64,000 nt of DNA from an uncultured Candidatus Actinomarina sp. (GTDB lineage: Bacteria; Actinomycetota; Acidimicrobiia; Actinomarinales; Actinomarinaceae), in assembly GCA_902555985.1 (NCBI GenBank), contig CACDUI010000004.1:30581-94580 (forward strand), in the 5' to 3' direction. The notes below the pieces were generated by a model. It was not told the DNA's origin, did no database searches, and saw nothing but the letters and a program-made list of their open reading frames with translations. Below are positions 20,101 through 28,373 of the stretch, one piece after another. The position numbers and the translations under genes were made by a program. The first letter of the stretch is position 1; the number at the start of each line of letters is the position of its first letter.

Positions 20101-20430
20101 CCTGGGGGTTATCAAGATCAAGAAGATTGTGCAGATAACCCTTATGCACCAGGTTGCCAGCCTAGTGAAGGAGACATGCCACCTGAAGGTGAAGGCTATA
20201 ATCCACCACCTGGAGGAGAAGGTATGCCACCTGAAGGTGAAGGCTATAATCCACCACCTGAAGGTGAAGGCTATAATCCACCACCTGGAGAAGAGGGACC
20301 ACCATCTGGAGGAGAAGGTATGCCACCTGAAGGTGAAGGCTATAATCCACCACCTGAAGAAGAGGGACCACCATCTGAAGGAGAAGGTATGCCACCTGGA
20401 GAAGAGGGACCACCACCTGGAGACCCATAA
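17188..20430 (+). CDS. FecR-domain lipoprotein with repeated Cys-x8-Cys motifs and Pro/Gly/Glu-rich tail
   Basis: 1080 residues from a GTG start. The lipoprotein signal ends at IASAC (Cys18), then a Thr/Ser linker (TTTSTSTSTTTT). A FecR-like domain spans about residues 91-185 (KIRTGDD, FEDGSSLLMG, SVHGTEGVFGYDV). From residue 443 to 990 there are about 13 cysteine pairs, most of them C-x3-P-x2-P-x-C (for example CADNPEDPEC), spaced by roughly 20-100 residues of acidic, Gly/Pro-rich sequence. The last 100 residues are tandem GEGYNPPP/GEGMPPE units. The protein is very acidic and likely extends from the cell surface, with each motif able to form a local disulfide. No known family matches the whole chain. 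It starts 34 bases after the oxidoreductase. Confidence 0.85.
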   Translation: MKKLKVLIIVLSLIASACGGSDNNVETSVDTTTSTSTSTTTTLVAEPDIGEVVDEASLVIPPILLKPLIGATGVLTNATEDWEVLSAITPLEMGVKIRTGDDATAQMSFEDGSSLLMGGNSVINVRSFDYDEEAKSRVLIVDLISGSVAYDIFSDGLSASLAKIVTPTSELSVHGTEGVFGYDVATLSASSTVLEGGENSDDAVFSELLPSEDGTPVLVAVSQTAGTELGSGTTGGSGWTDEDSSTVALIVDEFVSNMEGECSYTCKAETQENLSDGVEDLTADVAANAVFTDTDSKRMDLAQTLLVAAGAPKDLTDSVEVLATAVEEVAVPESEVKEFIDANWQEAPEDGQLQELPPMSEFFGTFADAASVHENETFEDLGFDHNQGNNFRSQHGMMQFISADTNAVNELAQSGDMASAMALAASNMFVNAGQDEFVEGTYCADNPEDPECAAGAPPPDFLAQAFAGNHFVEDMVQDMGFEYTFTENNIKPGYCDEQPWLPECADGPQYVGEAFEEGGAYCDANPENCEEGGLKPGNNFFGAAPLDDSFCADNPESPECKGGNAQAVYTFFHVYDEEVLGDEWEPVDCNEYPDDPMCSGQGDFFHEHVGEATGLALDRDDMFDIYGGPQELLGPPDEFCNENPEAPECSPDFKPADIYSGGEYVAPGYCDETPDAPECDSNFGQGGGLQGPLTGGLLAQYAAPDPNARAGEKPGFCTEDPNHPECFRDYYGEENLDTGEFLDNLFSDESYVDLAQQGVFYDSIDGAGDLAENRYGNHNDYLVVDCTIPENQSEPACSSDFDSGQPSLFTGGNEGTEQFEAFNPEDLVTLCEENPQDPLCFAQQPGGNAPIQGEAFGSSPEGNRPEGEANTGGFWGNAEKAEEFKNQSESYVEFAGTYCDENPDDPSCSQIAPPLPQNGIIQDQDCADNPYAPGCPQSGGQEGQSPPPEGEDYNPPPGDGDMPPEGEDMPPPGGYQDQEDCADNPYAPGCQPSEGDMPPEGEGYNPPPGGEGMPPEGEGYNPPPEGEGYNPPPGEEGPPSGGEGMPPEGEGYNPPPEEEGPPSEGEGMPPGEEGPPPGDP
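19960..20156 (+). repeat. 32-base identical direct repeat within the Cys-motif lipoprotein gene
   Basis: Bases 19960-19991 and 20125-20156 are identical over 32 positions and encode the same DCADNPYAPGC segment. Other copies of the cysteine motif in this gene differ in codons, so this pair looks like a recent duplication. Confidence 0.85.
20020..20427 (+). repeat. Tandem low-complexity repeats encoding Pro/Gly/Glu-rich tail
   Basis: Units of 18-27 bases built on the codons for PPEGEGYNPPP recur: GEGYNPPP four times, GEDYNPPP once, and EGEGMPP and EEGPPS variants. They are interrupted once by the cysteine motif at 20125-20156. Such repeats tend to change copy number by slippage. Confidence 0.85.
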
Positions 20431-20461
20431 TATCTTTCGGAAATTGTTTTGGGTTTTAGAG

Positions 20462-20534
20462 CGGCCTCGGCAGGATTCGAACCTGCGACACCAGGTTTAG
20501 GAAACCTGTGCTCTATCCCCTGAGCTACGAGGCC
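20462..20534 (-). tRNA. tRNA-Arg (anticodon CCT)
   Basis: 73 bases with full cloverleaf. The 7-bp acceptor stem GGCCTCG/CGAGGCC, D-arm GCTC..GAGC, anticodon stem CAGGT/ACCTG with loop TTCCTAA, and T-arm GCAGG-TTCGAAT-CCTGC are all paired. Anticodon CCT reads AGG. The discriminator is G and CCA is not encoded. It lies between the lipoprotein gene and the ABC exporter, on the opposite strand to both. Confidence 0.96.
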
Positions 20535-20588
20535 AATTAAATTCTGATATCATTAGTATCAAAATAGATTTCAGCTTATAGGTACATT

Positions 20589-21560
20589 ATGTTAGCAGTA
20601 GACGTTAAAAATATTAAGAAAACTTTTATCAGTAAGCAAGACATCGTTGAAGCTGTAAAAGATGTAAGTTTTCAAGTAAAACAAGGTGAGATTTTTGGAT
20701 TACTTGGTCCAAATGGAGCTGGAAAATCTACGACAATTTTAATGCTCACAACTCTATTAAGCATTACTGAGGGAAGTGCCTCTGTTTTAGGAATAGATGT
20801 TGCTTCGAAAGATAAAGAAGTCAGAGAAAAAATAGGTGTAGCACTTCAAGATACAGGTTTAGATAATCTTCTAACAGGGAAAGAGCTCTTTTTCACAACT
20901 TGCAGACTATGGGGATATTCCAAAAAAGATTCTGAAGTAAGGACAGGTGAACTCCTTGAGCTTGTAGGATTAACAGAAGCAGCCGAAAGAAGAGTAAAAA
21001 CTTATTCCGGTGGTATGAAGCGAAGGCTAGACCTTGGTTTGAGCCTAGTTCATTCTCCAGAAATTCTTTTTTTAGATGAACCAACAACAGGTTTAGACCC
21101 AGGATCTAGACGAGTTTTATGGGATGAAATAAAACGACTTCGTGATAATGGTGTAACAATCATTCTCACAACACAGTATCTTGAAGAAGCTGACGAGTTA
21201 GCCGATAGGATTGCAATTATTGACGAAGGCTTAGTTGTTGCAGAGGGAACAGCAGATGAATTAAAAGCAAGTATAGGTGGTGATGTAATAACTTTTGCAT
21301 TTGATAATTATGATGATTTAGAAAATGCAAAAAATATACTTAAGAATACCGTTCAAGAAAAAAATGAATTGAGAATTACAGTTGAGGATGGTGCGTCGAA
21401 AATCCCTGTATATTTAAAAGATTTGAGCAGTAATGGAGTAGAAGTAAGTTCAGTCTCAGCAAGTAAGCCTACATTAGATGATGTTTTTCTCGAAGTAACA
21501 GGATATAGACTAGAAGGCTCAGAAGATATCAAAAAGTCAGAAGAAAAGAGTAAGAGATAA
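20589..21560 (+). CDS. ABC-2 type exporter ATPase (DrrA-like)
   Basis: 323 residues. Walker A GPNGAGKST at 40-48, signature SGGMKRR at 140-146, Walker B with LFLDEPTTGLDP at about 160-171, and the C-terminal DrrA-type domain ending in LDDVFLEVTGY. It supplies energy for the permease encoded next, whose start shares one base with this stop. The family exports drugs, lipids or glycolipids; the substrate here is unknown. It starts 54 bases beyond the oppositely oriented tRNA-Arg. Confidence 0.92.
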   Translation: MLAVDVKNIKKTFISKQDIVEAVKDVSFQVKQGEIFGLLGPNGAGKSTTILMLTTLLSITEGSASVLGIDVASKDKEVREKIGVALQDTGLDNLLTGKELFFTTCRLWGYSKKDSEVRTGELLELVGLTEAAERRVKTYSGGMKRRLDLGLSLVHSPEILFLDEPTTGLDPGSRRVLWDEIKRLRDNGVTIILTTQYLEEADELADRIAIIDEGLVVAEGTADELKASIGGDVITFAFDNYDDLENAKNILKNTVQEKNELRITVEDGASKIPVYLKDLSSNGVEVSSVSASKPTLDDVFLEVTGYRLEGSEDIKKSEEKSKR

Positions 21561-22357
21561 TGGAATCAAATCGATCTTTTTTAGTACAGTTACAAATTTT
21601 GACAAAACGAATGGTTTTGAGAGTTGTAAGAAGACCACTTGCTGAATTACCTAACTTAATTATTTCAGCATTTTTCTTATTTGTATACGATGGTGCGTTA
21701 GGTGGTGTTTTTGGTGGGGCTGCTAGTGGAACACCTTTTGACTTCGCCAAAGGAAATTTTATAAACTTTATATTACCAGTATCAATTGTGTCGGCCTCAT
21801 TGAGCGGTGCAGCATCAGGAATTTATTTGGTTGAAGATATTGAATCTGGTGTTTTTAAACGCTATCAAAGCATGCCAATCTCTAGATGGGCTATTATTTT
21901 GGCTCCTATGAATGTAGGTGCATTTAGAGTATTACTGCAATCAGGTCTTATATTATTTATTGGAATAATAATTGGTGCAGATCCTGCAGTGGGTAGTATT
22001 GGATTTTTGATAGTATTATCAATTGCTTTTATCTGGGGAATGGGCTTTGCTGGCTATTCAGTAGCAGCAGGTGTTAAATCAGGCTCTTCACAAGGCGCAC
22101 AAGCAGCTACTTTTTTATTTTTTCCTGCTATTTTTCTAGCACCAACATTCGTTCCACGAGAAGCTTTAAAAGGTTGGCTTGAAACAGCTGCAGCATATAA
22201 CCCAACAACATATGTTATTGAAGCTATGAGAGCAGTTATGGTTGATGGCTGGGAGCTCGATGTTTTATTTAGAGGCTATCTTTCTGCTGGATTATTTGCT
22301 GCACTAACCCTTACCCTTGCAGTCATTTCAGCAAGAAAAGCTACAGAAAAAGCATAA
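21560..22357 (+). CDS. ABC-2 type exporter permease (DrrB-like)
   Basis: 265 residues with about six hydrophobic segments and the ABC-2 pattern typical of daunorubicin-resistance permeases (early RRPLAELPNLII, then FLAPTFVPREALKGW before the last helices). It forms a transporter with the ATPase encoded one base upstream. It ends 57 bases before rplY, which has its own likely promoter. Confidence 0.9.
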   Translation: MESNRSFLVQLQILTKRMVLRVVRRPLAELPNLIISAFFLFVYDGALGGVFGGAASGTPFDFAKGNFINFILPVSIVSASLSGAASGIYLVEDIESGVFKRYQSMPISRWAIILAPMNVGAFRVLLQSGLILFIGIIIGADPAVGSIGFLIVLSIAFIWGMGFAGYSVAAGVKSGSSQGAQAATFLFFPAIFLAPTFVPREALKGWLETAAAYNPTTYVIEAMRAVMVDGWELDVLFRGYLSAGLFAALTLTLAVISARKATEKA

Positions 22358-22394
22358 ATACTGCTTTGAGTAGTAATTAAAATTTATTACTCTA

Positions 22395-22400
22395 TATAAT
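22395..22400 (+). promoter_or_regulatory. Candidate -10 box of the rplY-ppx gene run
   Basis: A perfect TATAAT ends 14 bases before the rplY ATG. RNA would begin only about 8 bases before the start codon, leaving room for little more than AAGGG, so the message may be almost leaderless. No good -35 box at 16-18 bases is seen. Confidence 0.45.
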
Positions 22401-22414
22401 TCGTAAGGGTAAAT

Positions 22415-23098
22415 ATGGAAACAAATTTAAAAGCAAAAGTTCGAGAAAATAGTGGTTCAGCTCAATCTCGAAGATCTAGGGGTGAGGGAAATATTCCTGC
22501 AGTTGTTTACGGCTTAGGCATGGATCCTGTTTCAGTCGAAATTGATGCTCGAGAGTTTACAAATGCTTTAAAGACAGAAGCTGGTTCAAACGTAATTTTC
22601 AATTTAGAAATTGGTAAAGAAAAATATACAGCTTTAGCAAGAGAAATACAAAAACATGTGTATAGAAATGAATTTCTACATGTAGATTTTATTCAAGTTG
22701 ATTTATCACAGACTGTTGATGCAGATGTTCAAGTTAACTTTACTGGAATACCAATGGGAGTTAAAGAAGAGGGTGGGGTCGTTCAAACTGTTAACTCTAC
22801 AATTACTATTACTGCACTTCCTACAAATATTCCTACTTCACTTGACTTAGACATTAGTGAATTAAATGTTGGGGATAACTTAGCTGCTGCAGATGTTGAT
22901 TTGCCAGAAGGTGTGGAGTTAGCAAATGATGAAGACGATTCGATTTTAATAACAATCACAATACCGAGAGCAGCAGTTGAAGAGGAAGAAGAGATTGAAG
23001 GTCTTGAAGGCGAAGAAGTAGAAGGTGAAGAGGGAGCCGAAGGTGAATCCTCTGAAGAGACTGTTGAGGAAGAGTCCTCAGATGAATCTGGAGAGTAA
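22415..23098 (+). CDS. rplY: 50S ribosomal protein bL25, long (CTC/TL5) form
   Basis: 227 residues. The N-terminal 5S-rRNA-binding domain (about 1-90, with VRENSGSAQSRRSRGEGNIPAVVYG) is followed by the TL5 C-terminal domain (about 95-185). A 40-residue almost purely Glu/Gly/Ser acidic tail follows. The long form is normal for actinobacteria. The 3' end overlaps the start of pth by 17 bases. Its position next to pth, mfd, mazG and eno is the standard actinobacterial order. Confidence 0.95.
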   Translation: METNLKAKVRENSGSAQSRRSRGEGNIPAVVYGLGMDPVSVEIDAREFTNALKTEAGSNVIFNLEIGKEKYTALAREIQKHVYRNEFLHVDFIQVDLSQTVDADVQVNFTGIPMGVKEEGGVVQTVNSTITITALPTNIPTSLDLDISELNVGDNLAAADVDLPEGVELANDEDDSILITITIPRAAVEEEEEIEGLEGEEVEGEEGAEGESSEETVEEESSDESGE

Positions 23099-23681
23099 CA
23101 AAACTTTATTTGTTGGTCTCTGGAATCCACAAGACAAATATTCAAAGACACGACACAATATAGGGGCTGATATTCTGATTCGTTTCTGTAAAAAAAACAA
23201 TTTAGAATTCAAACTCGACAAAAACAGTGTTTATAATTTTTCATCTGCTGAAATTGATGGCTGCAATGTTGAAATAATCTTACCTATGGTTTCAATGAAC
23301 AACTCTGGGGATGCATTAAAAAGTTATTTTAAATACAACAATAAAGAAAATACAGAAGTTGTTGTTTTACACGACGATATTGATCTTGCATTCGGTCGTT
23401 TAAGAATCAAAAAAGGAAGTTCAGATGGTGGTCATAATGGAATTAAATCAATAAATAGAGTTTTAAATGCAGAAGATTATTACAAATTAAAAGTAGGTGT
23501 AGGAAGACCTCCACAAGGAATTGACCCAGCTGATTTTGTATTGTCAAAGTTTTATAATGAGGAAAAGGAAGAGGTCGAATTCTTGATAGAAGATTCAGTT
23601 GATATTTTAAATACGTTTTTAAAAGATAAAGAATTAGCTATTAGGGATGCTTCTGAGCGACGAATAATTGATGTGATTTAA
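23082..23681 (+). CDS. pth: Peptidyl-tRNA hydrolase
   Basis: 199 residues from the ATG at 23082, which begins the conserved domain and has GAGGAAGAG just upstream. An in-frame ATG at 23025 would add 19 unrelated residues inside rplY. It releases peptides from prematurely dropped peptidyl-tRNA. Catalytic His25 is in TRHNIG, Asn73/74 in SMNNSG, Asp98 in LHDDID, and GGHNGIKS is intact. The first loop reads GLWNPQ instead of the usual GLGNPG, a mild variation. Confidence 0.94.
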   Translation: MNLESNKTLFVGLWNPQDKYSKTRHNIGADILIRFCKKNNLEFKLDKNSVYNFSSAEIDGCNVEIILPMVSMNNSGDALKSYFKYNNKENTEVVVLHDDIDLAFGRLRIKKGSSDGGHNGIKSINRVLNAEDYYKLKVGVGRPPQGIDPADFVLSKFYNEEKEEVEFLIEDSVDILNTFLKDKELAIRDASERRIIDVI

Positions 23682-24223
23682 TGAAAAAATATATACCAGA
23701 CTTATTAGCTTTATTTCGTATTTTTTCCGCTCCAGTAATTTTATATTTGTTGTTACTTGATGGAACGAGTGAAGGGTTAATGTTGGTTCCAGCAATAATT
23801 GCTTTTATTGCTGCTTGGACTGACTTTTTTGATGGCCGACTAGCAAGAAAATGGGATGTGTCTTCAAAGACGGGAGCATTTCTAGATACAATTGCAGATA
23901 AAATTTTTATCACTTTTATATTTGTTGGTTTTACTTATATTGAAAGAGTTAGTATCTGGGTTACAGTTTTACTAATTGCTAGAGAGTTTATTATTACTGG
24001 CTTAAGAGGTCTTGCGGGCAATGAAGGAATAATGATTCCCCCCAGCAAATTTGGCAAAGCAAAAGCAAGTCTACAATTTTGGGCTGTAGGCTTCGTAATG
24101 ATGGATTTTCCACTTACTATCTTAAGTTTTACAATTGCAGATTTAATTGTTCTACATGCTTTAATTTTTTCATATATATCTGGCTATCAATACATAACTG
24201 GTTATCTGCAGCAAACTAAATGA
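23681..24223 (+). CDS. pgsA: CDP-diacylglycerol--glycerol-3-phosphate 3-phosphatidyltransferase
   Basis: 180 residues, membrane enzyme of phosphatidylglycerol synthesis. The CDP-alcohol transferase motif is complete: Asp48, Asp51-Gly-x2-Ala-Arg56, Gly65, Asp69 and Asp73. Hydrophobic helices flank it. It shares one base with pth and overlaps the epimerase gene by 4 bases. The gene set for CDP-alcohol transferases can be ambiguous, but length and motif context fit PgsA best. Confidence 0.9.
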   Translation: MKKYIPDLLALFRIFSAPVILYLLLLDGTSEGLMLVPAIIAFIAAWTDFFDGRLARKWDVSSKTGAFLDTIADKIFITFIFVGFTYIERVSIWVTVLLIAREFIITGLRGLAGNEGIMIPPSKFGKAKASLQFWAVGFVMMDFPLTILSFTIADLIVLHALIFSYISGYQYITGYLQQTK

Positions 24224-25215
24224 AATACCACAATATTTTTATTACCGGATCAACCGGGGTTGTAGGTAAGCCACTTCTTAGAAAAATAGTTGATCAAGGC
24301 CATAATGTTTTTGCGCTTTCCAGATCACAAAACAACGATCATTTTTTTTCAGACCTTGGTGTAAAAAAGATTGAAGGCAATCTGTTTACAGCGGCAATTT
24401 ATGATGAGCTTTCTGATTACAACATAGATGCAATTTTTCATATTGCAGGTGTTAACAAAATGTGTTCCAAAAATCCTGGAGGGATGTTTAAAGCAAACAT
24501 TGAAGGAACTAAAGAAATACTTCAACTAGGCAACAGGCTAAAAATTAAAAAATTTATTTATACTTCCTCTGCGGTCACTTTAGGTGAAGAAATAGGAACT
24601 GTGGGCAATGAATTATCAGACCATAGGGGTTACTTTCTTAGCAAATATGAAGAATCTAAGTTTTTAGCTGAAAAAGAAGCATTTGATTATGACAAAGATT
24701 TTGAGTTTGTATCTGTTAACCCTTCCTCTGTTCAGGGTCCGGGTCGTGTATCTGGTACAGCCAAATTGTTAATTTCAACTTTAAATAAAACGTATCCACC
24801 TTTAATTAGGAATAATATTTCAATTGTTGATATTGATGACTGCACAGACGGACATTACCAAGCTCTAATAAATGGAAAAGACAATCATAGATATGTTTTA
24901 AATAGTTTTCAAACAACCAGTGAAGAGTTGCTCTCTAAGCTTAAGTCATTATCGGAATGGTCAGGCAGGCCAATTTACATTCCAAAATTGGGTTTGAAAA
25001 TTATTGCACCACTGGGAGACCTATATAAGTCTGTATCCAATTCAACTCCATTAATATGTAGTGAGTCCGCAAGAGTTTTAACACATGGACATATTTACGA
25101 CGGTTCCAAAGCTGTTGATAAGTTAAATCTAAGTTATATTGATTTGGAAACGTTCATGAAGAAAACTATCAATTGGTTAATTGATGAGAGCTACGTAAAT
25201 CTAAATAAAATTTAA
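24220..25215 (+). CDS. NAD-dependent epimerase/dehydratase family protein
   Basis: 331 residues, extended short-chain dehydrogenase. GSTGVVG at residues 10-16 binds NAD(P); Tyr143 and Lys147 in YEESKFLAE form the active site, with TSSAVT before it. The pattern resembles dihydroflavonol-reductase or hopanoid-associated sugar epimerase relatives, so the substrate is uncertain. It is an insertion relative to the usual pth-mfd order, coupled to pgsA by a 4-base overlap and 3 bases before mfd. Confidence 0.85.
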   Translation: MKYHNIFITGSTGVVGKPLLRKIVDQGHNVFALSRSQNNDHFFSDLGVKKIEGNLFTAAIYDELSDYNIDAIFHIAGVNKMCSKNPGGMFKANIEGTKEILQLGNRLKIKKFIYTSSAVTLGEEIGTVGNELSDHRGYFLSKYEESKFLAEKEAFDYDKDFEFVSVNPSSVQGPGRVSGTAKLLISTLNKTYPPLIRNNISIVDIDDCTDGHYQALINGKDNHRYVLNSFQTTSEELLSKLKSLSEWSGRPIYIPKLGLKIIAPLGDLYKSVSNSTPLICSESARVLTHGHIYDGSKAVDKLNLSYIDLETFMKKTINWLIDESYVNLNKI

Positions 25216-25218
25216 CTA

Positions 25219-28200
25219 ATGAATGTAAAAACATTCAATTATTCTCTTGAATCTCTTGCACCGTTCTTTTATTTAAATAAGAGAAATAAAAAAAATATCT
25301 ATGTTTTTTCATCAGAAAAAGAATCTTTAGAGTTTTATAATAATTTTTCTAATTTTGTACTTGAGTCATCTCATTTCCCGGCATGGGATACCTTGTCCTA
25401 CGACTCTTTTACACCATCTCTAGAGATACAGGGAAAAAGACTTCAAACACTTCATAACATACTGGTAAAGGACTCTTTTGATGTTGCAATGAGTATGAAA
25501 TCTTTTACACAAAAAATATTTTTTAATGACTTAGAAGTAATAGATTTACAAGTCAATCAGGAAGTAGATTTTGAAAATTTAATCGAAAACCTCACTTACC
25601 TTGGGTATGCAAATAAAGATAGGGTTGAATCTAGAGGAACATTCTCTATTAGAGGTGGGCAGATTGATATTTATCCACTCAATAGTGAATATCCAGCCAG
25701 AATTATTTTTAATGGTGATGAGGTAGCTGAACTAAAATTATTTGATTACATTTCTCAAAGGTCAATAAAAAATATAACAAAAGTTTTAATTACTCCTTCG
25801 TCTGAGTTGTTTCAAATAAATCAAGAAGATATATATAAATCATTGGAGATAGAATCAAAAAAAGATTTAGATCAATACGAATTATTTCAATTTTCGCAAA
25901 ATCTAGATAATTTCAAGACTTTACTTGATTTTGTACCAGATGAATTAAGCATTAACATAATCGACTTCAATGTATGCAAAGAAACCTTTAGTGAAATTCA
26001 AAAGACAGAAGAGGATAGTTTTAATAATTTACAAAAGTATTTTTCTTTGAATATATCAAAAATGAAATCAAGATATGTAGATACATTTTCAGAAATGAAT
26101 AAATATGAAACAAGCTTATATGCTACAAATGATTTAGAGAATATTAGCAATATACCACAATATTTAGATGGCTTAAGTGCTGATAGTGTTTTGCAAAATA
26201 TTAATAATTTAGCAAAGGTGTATTTATCCAGTAGTAATGAAAAAATTACAGAAAAGTTTTCAGGTATAAATAATTTACAAATCGTTGAGTATCCATTTTC
26301 ATACTCAGCAGTGTTTCCGGAGATGAGCATTGCAGTTATTGATGAATCATTATTTACCAATAGGAAACAAAAAGATAGGAAAGTAAAACAAAGGAAATTG
26401 AATGAGGAATCAATCCTTGTACCAAATACTTATGTTGTTCATAAGTTTCACGGCATAGGGCTTTATGAAGGAACTGAAGTTAAGAAAATTAAAGATGTAG
26501 AAAAAGATTACCTATCAATAAAGTTTGGTGGAACGGACAGACTTTACGTACCATCTGATCAGATTAATGAACTCGAAGTCTACGTAGGTGGTGAAAATCC
26601 AAGATTATCTAGATTAGGTGGCGGAGAGTGGGAGCGAGCAAAAGAAAAAGCCAAACAAAATGCAAAGGTTGTAGCCGATAGAGTATTGAATCTTTATAAA
26701 TTAAGAAAAATTGAAAATAATAGCCTAATTATTGATGAGGATACCCCATGGCAGGCAGAAATAGAAAGCGATTTTGAATATGTCGAAACTCCAGATCAGT
26801 TAACTGCAATTAATGATGTAAAAGAAGACTTAAGCAAAAATACGCCAATGGATAGGTTGATTTTTGGAGATGTTGGATATGGAAAGACAGAAGTTGCACT
26901 TAGAGCAGCGGTAAAAGTAGCTTTTTCAGGAGGACAAGTTGCAGTTCTTGCACCTACAACAATTCTTGTTCAACAGCATATTGAAACTTTTGTTAGTAGA
27001 TTAGAAAATTATCCATTAAACATTAAACACCTAAGCAGATTTGTAAAAAAGAAGGACTTAAAAGAAATTATTAAAGGCGTCAACGATGGAACTGTGGACA
27101 TAGTTATCGGAACACATAGGCTATTAAGCGACGATGTTACATTTAATAACCTGAAGTTGATAATAATTGATGAAGAACATAGGTTTGGGGTAGAAGCAAA
27201 AGATAGGCTACAAAACTTAGCCTCTCAAGTCCATAAGTTAACATTAACTGCGACTCCAATTCCAAGAACACTTGAGCAGTCTCTTATGGGAATTAGAGAA
27301 ACATCAAGAATTGAAACACCTCCAGAAAATAGATTAGAAACACTAACTCATGTCGGTAGCGTTGATGAGTCAGCTATTGCTTTAGCTATTCAGAGAGAAA
27401 TTTCAAGAGGAGGCCAAGTCTTCTTTGTACTAAACAGGATAAGTGAACTTGAGGAATGGATGAAGATTGTTTCAAAACAATTTACAAACTTAAATCACAA
27501 AATTCTGCATGGCCGATTATCTGCAGAGCAAATTGAAAACACAATGCAAGATGTTTGGGATCGCAAAGTGGATGTTCTATTTGCTACCACAATTGTGGAA
27601 GCTGGAATTGATCTTCCAAAAGTAAATACTCTCATAACTCTTAGATCGGAGCTTCTAGGTATGTCCCAACTCTATCAACTCAAAGGAAGAGTTGGTAGAA
27701 GAGGAGATCAAAGTTTCGCCTATTTCTTTCATTCAAGCAACTTAGGGATAGATGCAGAATTAAGACTGGATGCAATTAAATCAATTGGTCAGACTGCTAC
27801 TGGATACTCTTTAGCAATGAAGGATCTACAACTTAGAGGATCTGGAAGTATTCTAGGAGATATACAGTCTGGTTTTATAGCAAATGTTGGACTAAATATA
27901 TTTAACCAATATGTTTTAGAATCTTTAGACGAATCAATAGAAACGGTAAAACCAGCCATAAAGCCAGATATAAAACTAGATTGCTACTGGGGATCTTCTA
28001 TTCCAAAAATTTATGTGCATGCTGATTCAGAAAGAATAGATATTTACAAAAGACTTGAGCATACTCACCATACAAAAGTTGATCATGTCAAGGATGAAAT
28101 CATAGATAGGTTTGGTGAACTTCCCAAAGTAACAAATAACTTATTTGTTACTGCAAAAATAAGATCAGTTTTGAGTGAAAAAAATATTTCAAGATGCAAA

Positions 28201-28371
28201 ATTACAGAATTTCAGATTGAGCTATTCCCAATTGACTTAACTGAGGAAATAAATTTGAAAATGAAAACTTTAGATAAAAAGTTTATATTTAGAAATAAAC
28301 GCTTAGTTTTAAACTTTAAGAATGCATTAAGCCCGGACAGTGTTTATCAATTATTAAATAGTAATCTTTAA
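25219..28371 (+). CDS. mfd: Transcription-repair coupling factor
   Basis: 1050 residues, somewhat shorter than the usual 1150-1200. It removes RNA polymerase stalled at lesions and recruits UvrA. An N-terminal UvrB-like region has RGGQIDIYP at about residue 146. The CarD-like RNA-polymerase-binding segment has YVVHKFHGIGLYEGT at about 400. The helicase core has Walker A GDVGYGKTE from residue 550 and DEEHRFG from 651, with the RGSGSILG segment and a C-terminal domain. Its DNA-repair role fits a sunlit-water organism with photolyase at 39.5 kb. Confidence 0.95.
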   Translation: MNVKTFNYSLESLAPFFYLNKRNKKNIYVFSSEKESLEFYNNFSNFVLESSHFPAWDTLSYDSFTPSLEIQGKRLQTLHNILVKDSFDVAMSMKSFTQKIFFNDLEVIDLQVNQEVDFENLIENLTYLGYANKDRVESRGTFSIRGGQIDIYPLNSEYPARIIFNGDEVAELKLFDYISQRSIKNITKVLITPSSELFQINQEDIYKSLEIESKKDLDQYELFQFSQNLDNFKTLLDFVPDELSINIIDFNVCKETFSEIQKTEEDSFNNLQKYFSLNISKMKSRYVDTFSEMNKYETSLYATNDLENISNIPQYLDGLSADSVLQNINNLAKVYLSSSNEKITEKFSGINNLQIVEYPFSYSAVFPEMSIAVIDESLFTNRKQKDRKVKQRKLNEESILVPNTYVVHKFHGIGLYEGTEVKKIKDVEKDYLSIKFGGTDRLYVPSDQINELEVYVGGENPRLSRLGGGEWERAKEKAKQNAKVVADRVLNLYKLRKIENNSLIIDEDTPWQAEIESDFEYVETPDQLTAINDVKEDLSKNTPMDRLIFGDVGYGKTEVALRAAVKVAFSGGQVAVLAPTTILVQQHIETFVSRLENYPLNIKHLSRFVKKKDLKEIIKGVNDGTVDIVIGTHRLLSDDVTFNNLKLIIIDEEHRFGVEAKDRLQNLASQVHKLTLTATPIPRTLEQSLMGIRETSRIETPPENRLETLTHVGSVDESAIALAIQREISRGGQVFFVLNRISELEEWMKIVSKQFTNLNHKILHGRLSAEQIENTMQDVWDRKVDVLFATTIVEAGIDLPKVNTLITLRSELLGMSQLYQLKGRVGRRGDQSFAYFFHSSNLGIDAELRLDAIKSIGQTATGYSLAMKDLQLRGSGSILGDIQSGFIANVGLNIFNQYVLESLDESIETVKPAIKPDIKLDCYWGSSIPKIYVHADSERIDIYKRLEHTHHTKVDHVKDEIIDRFGELPKVTNNLFVTAKIRSVLSEKNISRCKITEFQIELFPIDLTEEINLKMKTLDKKFIFRNKRLVLNFKNALSPDSVYQLLNSNL

Positions 28372-28373
28372 TT

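Noticed and set aside
20020..20427. CRISPR-like array
   Set aside because: The repeats are tandem, in frame and coding, without unique spacers.
19964..20500. Long overlapping frames on both strands over the lipoprotein tail
   Set aside because: They are shadows of the tandem repeats: His/Leu-rich low-complexity translations of the same units, without start signals.
23025..23081. Upstream start for pth
   Set aside because: The added residues are translated from the acidic tail of rplY in another frame and do not resemble Pth.
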